A stretch of 39,700 nucleotides of DNA from Planctomycetota bacterium (lineage in GTDB: Bacteria; Planctomycetota; UBA1135; JACQFD01). Below the pieces are notes generated by a model. The model saw nothing but the letters and a program-made list of their open reading frames with translations, searched no databases and was not told where the DNA came from. Made by a program: the position numbers and the translations under genes. This document shows, piece by piece, positions 21,319 through 29,379 of the stretch. The number at the start of each line of letters is the position of its first letter. The first letter of the stretch is position 1. Location: positions 1 through 39,700 of the forward strand of contig JAEUHX010000059.1 in the NCBI GenBank assembly GCA_016792805.1. Direction: 5' to 3'.

Positions 21319-23853
21319 TTACTTCGCCTTGAGTCGCACCCGGATCGGCTCCACCGGATCGGCGCCGACTCGGAATGGGATGATTTGCATCGGAAGTCCA
21401 GGGGCTGTCGCCTCGAGGGTGTATTCGCCGGAGCGCAAGTGCGAAACAAACTCGCGATAGGTGGTGTTGGGTTCCCAGTCGCTCCGTCCAATGGGCATCT
21501 CGCGTTCGTCCGCGTCGTAGACGCGCAGGCGCAGGCGCCCAAGCACCTCGGGCTCGGCGCCGTCCGCCTCGACGCGCACGACGACGCGCGGCAGCAAGGC
21601 AATCTGTAGCGTCTGCTGCGCGTCCTTACGAATCACCGCATGCAGCGGCTCCGACTTCCGAGCGGCACGCGACGATCCCGGCTCGAGCAGCTCCACGGCT
21701 TCCACGAGCACCGGGCCGTCGATCAACGAATGAAATGTTGCCGCACCTCGCTCTCGCGTCGTGGCTCCCTGCGGCGTGCCGTCACCCGGCTTCGGCCGCA
21801 ACGTGACATGTGCATTCGCAATCGGAGCGCCGGTGGCATCGACCACCTTGACGACGAGGGATGCACCGGGTCGCACAGCCCAGCGGACGCGCTCGATCCC
21901 ATCCCCGCGAACGGTGACCGGCATGCGCTGTCCAGGCTCCGCCCGGTCGCCGTGCTTGCCGCGCTCCACGACCAATTCATAGGGCCCGGGAGCAACGCGC
22001 TGAAGGACAAATGTGCCCTCGGCATCCGACTCTACTGTTGCAATGCTAAACGGTGCGCCCGAGCGCACAAGCTCTCCATCGGGTTCGAGCCGCAGCACCG
22101 CACGCAGGGGCAGATTTGTCTCGGTGGAGACCATTTTCCCAACGATGGCGGCGTCCGAAAGTTGAAAGTCACACCAGCCGCGCGTCGCCGTGTGAACGAG
22201 CGGGCGCCCGACGGTGGCGGCCGACACACACCCTCGAGACGACTCTCCTTGCCCGTAACAAATCGCAGCTTCGTCGCCAGCCGGCTCGGGAACTCCAAGA
22301 TCCGTCCAGACCGAGGTTCCCACGCGCCGACGGCTCTGCCCTTGGCGATACTTACTCTGCCTCGGCAGCGTCCAGCCACGACACGCTCGCGTCCTCGACT
22401 CGATCACAAACAGACTGTCGCAAAGGGGAACCCCTTTGGCGATGGCGCGCAGAACCAATGGCGCATCGGGCCCCATCCGATCCGGCCGAGATGCGGCGTC
22501 GCTCCCATGGAAGAATGCCACTTCCAAGTTCAGTTGTTGCTTCTTTCCAGGTTGGGGATCCAGAGCCACTGGCGCCGACCAATGGACCGGTGCTGATCGC
22601 GAGATGCCTCGCGGGCTCGCTTGCACCGTCCAGCCCTTTCCAGAGATGCTGCCCAGATCGAAGCGCCCCAGCTCGTCGGCAAATGCCACATAATGTGAGC
22701 TTGGGACGCGGGGTGATTGCCAGAGATCGATCTGAGCGAACGGAAGCGCTTCTCCATGGTCAGTCATGACAACTCCGTGGACAGCTCCCGTTCCCCACTG
22801 CAGTGTCGGGGGCCACTCCTGAGGGTCGAGCCAAGGACTCTTGTCCTGGTCGGGTTCCGCGCTCGAAGGGGAGGACTCCAACGGAGAAGGTTGTGCGGAG
22901 TACCACAGATCGGGAACCTGAGCGGAGCTCTCCGATGCAACCGTAACAAGATGAGCAGACTGAACGGGATAGACTTCAGCGGCGTGAATTCGAATGACGT
23001 AGCGACTCGGCGCGAGACGGTGGAATCGATAGTTGCCTGCCCCATCGGCCAGGACTTCTGCCGCAACCTCCTCGCCATCGGACAAGGGCGGATCGAGCGG
23101 GAGTGCCTGAACCCTCAATCCACTGATCGGCTGTCCCCCGATCACGCGAAGCCGCCCGGCGGCTTGTCCAGTTTTCGGCAGTGCAATCTCCTTCGTGACC
23201 TTCTCACGTTTTTTTGTTGCAACCCGATGGAACGCAAGCAGAACCCTGTCGGGATCGTATACATGGACTCCGTGCAGCTCTTCGATCATGTCATTCAGAA
23301 TGAGTTCTCCATCGCCGTTCGCTCGCCCTCGAATTCGACGGATGGGCGCATTGCTTGCAACTTTCACATCGACGTAGGGGATCCCCAGCCGATCTAAACC
23401 CGGAAACTTCAACTCTAGAGTAGAGAAGGATTTCACGAGAAATGTGGGAAAGCTTCGGCTGACCAGCGGCTCCGAGATGCCCGAGAAATCCAGCGTGTGG
23501 CCATCAGTGGCCTGAAGCCAGTAGCGACCCCTCGGCCTCGGGAGTCTGAACTTTCCTGATGCGTCCGATTTTGTGGTGCCGAGCACCAAGCCGTCGCTCA
23601 CAAGTGAGACCTGCAGACCCGCGGCAGGCGTTCGATCCTCTCCATACAAAAGCGTGCCCTCCCAGTATTCCTGCCGGATCGGCTCTTCCGCGCGGCCCGG
23701 CCCCGAAACGGCCGCCGGCCGCGTTGCCGTGCCGTCCTCATTTTGCGCAACGACGTGCCCGCTCGCCGCGAGTGCGAACACAGCCCAAAACACGCCGAAG
23801 CTTCCTCGAGCCATTCGTCGACCTCGTCTCTCGAAGGGGCTGAGAGAGGCCAT
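21319..23853 (-). CDS. Large exported protein with carboxypeptidase-regulatory-like domains
   Basis: 844 residues from ATG 23853, which has GGAAG 7 bases upstream; the next Met at 23814 is also possible. Frames further upstream (to 24507) lie across the divergent membrane-protein gene and are Arg-rich, so they were rejected. The signal peptide covers Met14 to about residue 37 (FWAVFALAASGHVVAQ). Several beta-sandwich repeats of the CarboxypepD_reg/CNA-B type follow, recognisable by their G-x-V ... DA-G-F/Y endings: LVLGTTKSDASGKFRLP, ADGAGNYRFHRLAPSRY, VESDAEGTFVLQRVAPGPYE, GASLVVKVVDATGAPIANAH. Such domains usually form stalks or binding surfaces on exported proteins. No enzyme domain was seen. 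Its final 61 bp recur upstream at 19971-20031. Confidence 0.8.
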   Translation of the reverse strand: MASLSPFERRGRRMARGSFGVFWAVFALAASGHVVAQNEDGTATRPAAVSGPGRAEEPIRQEYWEGTLLYGEDRTPAAGLQVSLVSDGLVLGTTKSDASGKFRLPRPRGRYWLQATDGHTLDFSGISEPLVSRSFPTFLVKSFSTLELKFPGLDRLGIPYVDVKVASNAPIRRIRGRANGDGELILNDMIEELHGVHVYDPDRVLLAFHRVATKKREKVTKEIALPKTGQAAGRLRVIGGQPISGLRVQALPLDPPLSDGEEVAAEVLADGAGNYRFHRLAPSRYVIRIHAAEVYPVQSAHLVTVASESSAQVPDLWYSAQPSPLESSPSSAEPDQDKSPWLDPQEWPPTLQWGTGAVHGVVMTDHGEALPFAQIDLWQSPRVPSSHYVAFADELGRFDLGSISGKGWTVQASPRGISRSAPVHWSAPVALDPQPGKKQQLNLEVAFFHGSDAASRPDRMGPDAPLVLRAIAKGVPLCDSLFVIESRTRACRGWTLPRQSKYRQGQSRRRVGTSVWTDLGVPEPAGDEAAICYGQGESSRGCVSAATVGRPLVHTATRGWCDFQLSDAAIVGKMVSTETNLPLRAVLRLEPDGELVRSGAPFSIATVESDAEGTFVLQRVAPGPYELVVERGKHGDRAEPGQRMPVTVRGDGIERVRWAVRPGASLVVKVVDATGAPIANAHVTLRPKPGDGTPQGATTRERGAATFHSLIDGPVLVEAVELLEPGSSRAARKSEPLHAVIRKDAQQTLQIALLPRVVVRVEADGAEPEVLGRLRLRVYDADEREMPIGRSDWEPNTTYREFVSHLRSGEYTLEATAPGLPMQIIPFRVGADPVEPIRVRLKAK

Positions 23854-24038
23854 GGTACGGCTTCCGAAGAAGCCGCGCGGGGGCGTCGGTGCGCGCTGAA
23901 TCCTCGCCGTGGGACACGCGGCGCCCTTCTCGCGAAGCGCGCACCCCGCCTTGCCCTCGCCATGGGTGATGGCGCGATGCGCTCCCAATCCCGATCGTGC
24001 GGACCCCCGAGATCCCGGGGGAACTGCCGACGCCCAAT

Positions 24039-25790
24039 ATGCTCCGCGCCGCCGCCCTCCTTGCTCTCCTTGCGGGCGCGCTCCTCGTGGCCGCAGCGCA
24101 GGCGGGGCCCGACTACGAGCGCTACCTCGACTGGGCGCGCGTTGCGCTGAGCGGCGATCTGTTTGAGATCCGCTCCGACGTGCGGTCGCCGATGGGGGTG
24201 CCGTTTCACCAGTGGTCCCACGGCCCCGGCTTCTTCCTCGCGATCCCGTCGGCCGCAACGGGAGGGCTCCTCCCTGTCCCTTGGGGCGCCCGGCTCGCGG
24301 GCGCCGTCGCCGCCCTTGCGCTCTTTCTAGCATGGGCGCGCGCGCTGATGCTCGCCGCCCGCGGCTCGCGCGCGCTGGTGGTTCTCGGTCTGGGCCTCGC
24401 ATTCCTCGCAACCCACGCCGGCTTCTACGCGACCGCCTACGGCACGGCGACGCTCTCGCTCGCCGCCGGAGCCATCGTCGCGGCACGCTTGCTCGACCCG
24501 CGGCCATGGACCGCCGCCGCGAGCCTCACCGTGGGCGTCGGCTGCGCCGTCGCGCTCCTGGCTCGCGTGCCGCTCGGCGCCCTCGTGGTGACCGCCGTCC
24601 TGTGGGCTCTCGTGCGCGCATGGCGCGACCGTCCGAGGACTTTCTGGATCGGGTCGCTTTGGCTTGACGCCGTGGCTCTCGGAGCGCCGCTCGTCGCAGC
24701 CCTCGTACAAATCGGATTTGTGTACCGCTGGATGACGGGGAGCCCGCTGCGCTCTCCGTACAATTTCGGCGACGGGCAATTTGCGAGCGTCGACTTGGCG
24801 CGCGCGGAGTTCGGCACAGTTCTGTGGCATTCCTATCACGGGCTCCTTGCCTACCATCCGCTCTATGCACTCGGCGCCGCAGCCATGGTCGCGGCACTCG
24901 TGCGGAGGCTCCGGGAGCGGCGCTGGCTTGGGGCGGCGGCCGTCATGGGGCTTGCCGCCGGGCTCGCCGCGCAGCTCGTGATTGTCGCGAGCTGGTATTG
25001 TTGGTGGATGGGAGAGGGAAGCTTCGGACAGCGCGGGCTCGCAGCGGGCACGCTGGTCTTGCTGCCTCTGCTGCTGGAGGAAATCGAGCTTTCGAAGGGG
25101 CGGCGCCGGACGGCTTGGCTCGCGGCGGCCTCGCTCTGTGGTCTCTGGTCGGCAGCGCTTTTGTGGCGTGGTGAGTCGGCGTTCCCGAACTGGGCAGACC
25201 TCGCCGACGCGCAGCTCGCCATGGCGACCCACGCGGCGTTTCTTGTGGCGATCGTCGCGAGCGCGGCCGTCGGCGCGGCCACCCATGCGCGGCTGCGCTG
25301 CGGCACGCCAGCGGCGTTGGGTATCGCCGCGGCCGGACTTTCCATCGCCACGCTGCTCCGCCGCGCGCTGCTAGCGGCGGGGGCTGTCGAGCGCGGCTCA
25401 GGGCTACTCATTCTCGGGACGGTGCTTGGCGCCGTCGGCGGAGCCTGGCTCGCGGCCCGCGCACTCGACCCCACGCGCTGGGAGACGCCTGCGCGCGCAC
25501 CGTCGCGCTGGGACCGCCGCCCGTGGTGGGGGCGCATCGGCGTGGCATTGTTGACTGTAGCGTTCCTCGCGGAGTGCGGACTTTTTCTGAGAATCGCCGT
25601 TCGCACAGAAAACGCGCTCTCCGCGCGTGACACCTCATCGCGGCCGTTGAAGCTTGAGGAGCGGATGCAGGGTCCGGTGCCGCTCTCGAGCGTCGAGGAT
25701 GCGATTCGCGAGCTTGAGCGCCTGCCGGAGTTCAGAGACCAGCGAGAGGAGTTGCTACAGTTTCACGAGAGAGTGCTGCCTGCCCGGTAG
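24039..25790 (+). CDS. Polytopic glycosyltransferase-like membrane protein
   Basis: 583 residues from ATG 24039 (a GTG at 23997 adds 14 residues before the first helix). More than ten apolar helices. The first extracytoplasmic loop holds the acidic motif GPDYERYLDWAR expected for GT-C type glycosyltransferases. Later loops have SPYNFGDGQFASVD, LLAYHPLYALGA and YCWWMGEGSFGQRGLA, stretches that recur in a family of dolichyl-phosphate-mannose-mannosyltransferase-like proteins. A soluble tail of about 60 residues closes the protein. It probably transfers a sugar from a polyprenyl carrier to an exported acceptor, but neither is identified. Divergent from the carboxypeptidase-regulatory-like gene. 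Confidence 0.72.
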   Translation: MLRAAALLALLAGALLVAAAQAGPDYERYLDWARVALSGDLFEIRSDVRSPMGVPFHQWSHGPGFFLAIPSAATGGLLPVPWGARLAGAVAALALFLAWARALMLAARGSRALVVLGLGLAFLATHAGFYATAYGTATLSLAAGAIVAARLLDPRPWTAAASLTVGVGCAVALLARVPLGALVVTAVLWALVRAWRDRPRTFWIGSLWLDAVALGAPLVAALVQIGFVYRWMTGSPLRSPYNFGDGQFASVDLARAEFGTVLWHSYHGLLAYHPLYALGAAAMVAALVRRLRERRWLGAAAVMGLAAGLAAQLVIVASWYCWWMGEGSFGQRGLAAGTLVLLPLLLEEIELSKGRRRTAWLAAASLCGLWSAALLWRGESAFPNWADLADAQLAMATHAAFLVAIVASAAVGAATHARLRCGTPAALGIAAAGLSIATLLRRALLAAGAVERGSGLLILGTVLGAVGGAWLAARALDPTRWETPARAPSRWDRRPWWGRIGVALLTVAFLAECGLFLRIAVRTENALSARDTSSRPLKLEERMQGPVPLSSVEDAIRELERLPEFRDQREELLQFHERVLPAR

Positions 25791-26132
25791 CATTCGATCT
25801 GTATTTATGGAGCGCGCTGGTCTCGGGAGATCAGTCGGCACTGTCTTCGGCGCGTTGTCCGCATATCCCACAGCCGGCTTTCCGGCGGACTTGACCGTGA
25901 CAAACGTCCTCTGAGCTGTTTGGAGCCTCAACTCCCGAATGCGAAATCCGTCAAGGGGCCTGTGGCCATGGGCGGGAGGTCCGGGATCCCCAAGCCTAAT
26001 TGCGCAATCTTCCTTCCTGATGTAGCTCTTTTGACCGGATCGGAGCAGTCGTTCCGCACCCCCGCGTCGAGCGCCCGCACCGACTTTTCGCAGAGGTCCA
26101 CGTTTGGTTCGCGCCTGGAGGCGTCAACGCGC
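25791..26132. other. Leader region of the three-gene exported-protein operon
   Basis: 342 bases with no supported gene. A long open frame from 25920 precedes the operon's first gene but encodes no recognisable segment. GGAGG at 26117-26121, 11 bases before ATG 26133, is the operon's ribosome binding site. TTGACC occurs at 25891 and again near 26031, but no good -10 follows either, so no promoter is called. Confidence 0.5.
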
Positions 26133-28436
26133 ATGTATGCGTATGCCGGGTTCCTGGGATTCGTTCTTAGCTCTGCAGCATGGGCATCGGCCGCACTTGC
26201 ACAGGGGGCGCCGCCGCCGCGGATTCACCTGCAGGCTCGACTCGCCGACGCCGGCGGGACGCCGCTCCAGGGGGCAACTATCGTAGAGGTCAGGATTTAT
26301 GACGTTCCGAATGGAGGAAGTCCGCTCTGGTCGGAGAGCCAATCGATCACGGCGCTCAATGGCGTTGTCAATCTTCTCCTCGGAGAGTTCAGTTCCATCC
26401 CTGGCGGCCTCTTCGACGGCGGGGCACGCTACATTGCGTTCCGCGTCGGTTCCGACCCGGAAATGACACCTCGCCGAGTTGTCGCATCCGTTCCTTTTGC
26501 GCTTCGAGCAGCCAAGGTCACCGCGCTCGATGTAAGTACTACAATCCCCACCGGGCTGATCACCTCCGATCACATTCTCGATGGCGCGGTCGCGGAGGCG
26601 GACTTGGCCGATGGATCGGTGACGTCCACAAAGCTCGGTCCGGCGGCCGTTGGAAGCAGCGCGCTGGCACCGGGCGCGGTTACCGGTCCGGCGCTGGCCC
26701 CCGGAGCTGTAACGAGCGCGGCATTGAGTTCGGGTGCCGTGACGGCGACGGCGCTCGCGTTCGGCAGCGTCGGCACCGCAGCGATCGCCCTGGATGCAGT
26801 CGACGGAGCGAGGCTCGCTGACGGTGCGGTCGCCGAGGTGGACCTCGCAACGGGGGCTGTAACGGCTTCGAAGCTGGCTCCCGGCGCCGTCGGAGCGGCA
26901 GCCCTCGCGCCGGGTGCCGTCACGCTCGCCGGCTTGGCGGCCGACTCCGTGGACGCGAGCAAGATTCTCGATGGATCTGTGGCGCTCTCGGACCTGAGCT
27001 CAAACTCGGTCGACGGCGCGCGAATTGTGAACGGATCGATTGCGTTGGCGGATCTCGGCGCCGATTCTGTGGACGCCACACGAATCGTCGACGGCGCCGT
27101 CGGCTCGGCAGAGATCGAGTCCTCGGCCGTCACCGCCTCCCATCTCGCTATCGGATCTGTGACGGCGTCCGCAATGGCGCCCGGCGCCGTGACCACGGTG
27201 GCGCTCGCCAATGCGGCGGTGACCGGACCGATCCTCGCGGCCGATTCGGTGGACTCGTCCAAGATCGTCGACGGGTCGATCCTGGCCGCTGACCTGGCGG
27301 CGGGATCGGTGATTTCCTCGAAGCTGGCCGCCGGATCGGTGACTTCCATCGCCATCGCCCCAGGGGCCGTCGGCACCTCTGCAGTTGCCAATGGCTCCAT
27401 TACACTTGGATTATTGGCACCCGACTCCGTGGACAGCGGAAAGATTGTCGATCTCTCGATCGGAGCTGCCGATCTCGCGGACGGAAGTGTAACTTCGTCA
27501 AAGATCTCGGTGGGCGCCGTCGTGGCGGGATCGCTGGCGGCAGGCGCGGTCGGTCCCGCGGCCCTCGCTCCCGACTCCGTGGATACAATAAAAATCGCTC
27601 CGGGCGCCGTCGGAGCGGCTGACCTTGCGAGCCCCATCACCGGCTCGGGAGCGCCGAGCGCCGTCGTAGACGTGGCGGCCTCAAGCGCGACGGGGACGGC
27701 GTTCAGCGGACGCGCCCTGAGCGCGACCGGTTCGGCCGTCGGCGTGCTCGGAACCAGCTCAGCCGCGAGCGGCGCCGGCGTCCAGGGAAGCTCCCCGTTG
27801 TACGGAGTGCGCGGCACCGCCACGGCGCCGACCGGCACCAATTATGGTCTTCACGGTGCCACCAGCTCGATTGGCGGGTTTGCAGTCTTTGCCGCGGGCA
27901 ACTTCGGCGGAACGGGATTCAAGTACTTCGTGCAGCCGCACCCGATCGACGCCTCGAAGGAGATTCGTTTCGTCTGCCTCGAAGGCAATGAATCCGGAAC
28001 GTACTTCCGCGGATCATCACAGATCGTCGGCGGAGTCGCTACGATCGTCGTGCCGGAGGAATTCCGGCTTGCGTCGGAGGCTTCCGGTCTCACGGTGCAG
28101 CTCACTCCCGTGGGCGCCCGCGCCGATCTGTGGATCGAGTCAAAGGGGCTCGACAAGATCGTCGTGCGCGCAACTGTGGACACAGCGTTCGACTACTTCG
28201 TGAACGGCGTGCGCCGCGGATTCGCCGACCACCAATCGATCCGGCCGAACCAGGCATTCGTCCCGGAGACCCGCGGCGTTCCGTACGGAACGCAGTACCC
28301 GCCGGCCATTCGCGAAATGTTGATCTCGAACGGAACCTTGAAGGCGGATCTCACTCCCAATGAAGCGACCGCGGCCAAGCTCGGCTGGAAGCTGAGCGAG
28401 GAGAATGCCGGGAGTGCGGCGGGAGGCGGCCGATGA
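26133..28436 (+). CDS. Exported stalk protein with 35 uninterrupted decapeptide repeats
   Basis: 767 residues from ATG 26133 (GGAGG 11 bases upstream). The signal peptide ends near residue 23 (SAALAQ). An N-terminal beta domain (about 28-125) has the pattern LQARLADAGGTPLQGA...VEVRIYD...PLWSESQ...GSDPEMTPRRVVASVPFALRA, known as a head domain on exported tail-fibre-like proteins. Residues 151-500 are 35 consecutive 10-residue units of the form G/D-A/S-V-x4-L/I-A-x with no insertion or deletion. After a Gly/Ser/Ala-rich joint (about 501-590) comes a C-terminal domain: FVQPHPIDASKEIRFVCLEG, then TYFRGSSQIVGG and LTVQLTPVG, also found on tail-fibre-like proteins. It is the first gene of a coupled operon (ATGA overlap with the IPT gene). 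Probably a surface fibre or adhesin; ligand unknown. Confidence 0.82.
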   Translation: MYAYAGFLGFVLSSAAWASAALAQGAPPPRIHLQARLADAGGTPLQGATIVEVRIYDVPNGGSPLWSESQSITALNGVVNLLLGEFSSIPGGLFDGGARYIAFRVGSDPEMTPRRVVASVPFALRAAKVTALDVSTTIPTGLITSDHILDGAVAEADLADGSVTSTKLGPAAVGSSALAPGAVTGPALAPGAVTSAALSSGAVTATALAFGSVGTAAIALDAVDGARLADGAVAEVDLATGAVTASKLAPGAVGAAALAPGAVTLAGLAADSVDASKILDGSVALSDLSSNSVDGARIVNGSIALADLGADSVDATRIVDGAVGSAEIESSAVTASHLAIGSVTASAMAPGAVTTVALANAAVTGPILAADSVDSSKIVDGSILAADLAAGSVISSKLAAGSVTSIAIAPGAVGTSAVANGSITLGLLAPDSVDSGKIVDLSIGAADLADGSVTSSKISVGAVVAGSLAAGAVGPAALAPDSVDTIKIAPGAVGAADLASPITGSGAPSAVVDVAASSATGTAFSGRALSATGSAVGVLGTSSAASGAGVQGSSPLYGVRGTATAPTGTNYGLHGATSSIGGFAVFAAGNFGGTGFKYFVQPHPIDASKEIRFVCLEGNESGTYFRGSSQIVGGVATIVVPEEFRLASEASGLTVQLTPVGARADLWIESKGLDKIVVRATVDTAFDYFVNGVRRGFADHQSIRPNQAFVPETRGVPYGTQYPPAIREMLISNGTLKADLTPNEATAAKLGWKLSEENAGSAAGGGR
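26583..27632 (+). repeat. 35 tandem 30-bp coding repeats (decapeptide array)
   Basis: The repeat units are in perfect 30-bp register from GGC 26583 to AGC 27632. Nucleotide identity between units is modest while the protein pattern is kept, so purifying selection on the decapeptide rather than recent expansion explains it. The commonest units are GAVTxxALAP, GSVTSxKLAx and DSVDxxKIVD. Confidence 0.92.
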
Positions 28437-29371
28437 TTCGCACGGTCCTCGCCGTCGGCGCAATGATCCTCGCACCGGCGGCGCTCGCATCGCCGGGCGG
28501 CGCGCAAGTCGCCCAGAGCGGGAGCTACCAATTATTGGACTGGGGGTTCGACGGCGGCGGCGGCGGCGCCTGCTCCACGGGGTTCGCCGCGCATCTCGCC
28601 GTCGCAGCTCCGTCCGGAGCCGTCCAGTCTTCTGCCAACTTTTCCATCGCGATCGGCCCGCTCCAGACCGCTGATCCGAAGCCTACAAATGCTCCGGTGG
28701 TCTTCGGAGTCTCTCCTGACTGCGGTCCGTCCTTGGGCGGTACGCAGATTCAGATCTCGGGATTGAACTTCGACAAGTTCGGTGCGGCCCCGTCCGTCAC
28801 GGTGACCGTCGGAGGAGCCGCGGCGGGCGGAGTGAATGTCCAGTCGGACACAGTCCTCCTATGCACAACGCCACCGGGAGCCGCGGGGCGGCAGCCGATC
28901 GCAGTCTCGAGCACGTTCGGTTCGGGATCCCTCGTCGGCGCATTTCAATACACCAATGATCTTGTGCCCTACGGAGTCGGGTCACCGGGCTGTTCCGGGC
29001 CGCACCTGATGGGTGGGAATCTCTGCCCGAGGATCAACACGCCGGGCTTCGAGGTCACTTGCACGCAGGCGCCTCCGAATGCTCTCGGCCTAGGAATCAT
29101 CAGCAACTCCCCGGATTTGTCGGGTTCGGACTCGCTCGGGGTTGGCGTCCTCTTTCACGTCGATTTCTTTACATCCACTGAGCTGTACGGAACCAATTTC
29201 GTGAGCGACGGGATGGGGCTCGGACGAACTCCCGTGCCGGTTCCGAACGTCCCTTCGCTGGTCGGCGCTGTTTATTATATTCAAGCCTATTGGGCCTGGA
29301 CGGGTATCTGTGCACTGCCGCCGCTCGATCTGAGCAGCTCCCAAGGGCTTCAATTCACCATTGCACCATGA
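28433..29371 (+). CDS. Exported IPT/TIG-domain protein with C-terminal surface module
   Basis: 312 residues. The ATG overlaps the upstream stop (ATGA), so it is translated from the same mRNA. A signal peptide (about 1-25) is followed by a short glycine-rich N-terminal domain (SYQLLDWGFDGGGGG). An IPT/TIG immunoglobulin-like fold comes next (about 88-185, FGVSPDCGPSLGGTQIQISG, VTVTVGG, LLCTTPPGAAG). From YGVGSPGC (about 188) to the end is the 125-residue module shared with the DUF1028 and FG-GAP proteins. IPT domains are usually binding or spacer domains in exported proteins. Its position between a stalk protein and a propeller protein suggests a joint part in one surface structure, an inference from gene order. 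Confidence 0.8.
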   Translation: MIRTVLAVGAMILAPAALASPGGAQVAQSGSYQLLDWGFDGGGGGACSTGFAAHLAVAAPSGAVQSSANFSIAIGPLQTADPKPTNAPVVFGVSPDCGPSLGGTQIQISGLNFDKFGAAPSVTVTVGGAAAGGVNVQSDTVLLCTTPPGAAGRQPIAVSSTFGSGSLVGAFQYTNDLVPYGVGSPGCSGPHLMGGNLCPRINTPGFEVTCTQAPPNALGLGIISNSPDLSGSDSLGVGVLFHVDFFTSTELYGTNFVSDGMGLGRTPVPVPNVPSLVGAVYYIQAYWAWTGICALPPLDLSSSQGLQFTIAP

Positions 29372-29376
29372 GGGAG
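29371..29376 (+). promoter_or_regulatory. Ribosome binding site that decides the FG-GAP gene start
   Basis: AGGGAG, 3 bases before ATG 29380. The in-frame ATG at 29368 overlaps the IPT stop but has no Shine-Dalgarno sequence, so 29380 is preferred, although the spacing is short and coupled initiation at 29368 remains possible. Confidence 0.4.
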
Positions 29377-29379
29377 TCC

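Noticed and set aside
23854..24507. N-terminal extension of the carboxypeptidase-regulatory-like gene
   Set aside because: Arg/Ala/Pro-rich, overlaps the divergent membrane-protein gene, and lies upstream of a good ribosome binding site and signal peptide.
26583..27632. 30-bp repeats as CRISPR
   Set aside because: The units are contiguous coding repeats without spacers.
26570..27841. Minus-strand open frame of 423 codons across the decapeptide array
   Set aside because: It mirrors the 30-bp repeats on the coding strand and has no start signal or domain.
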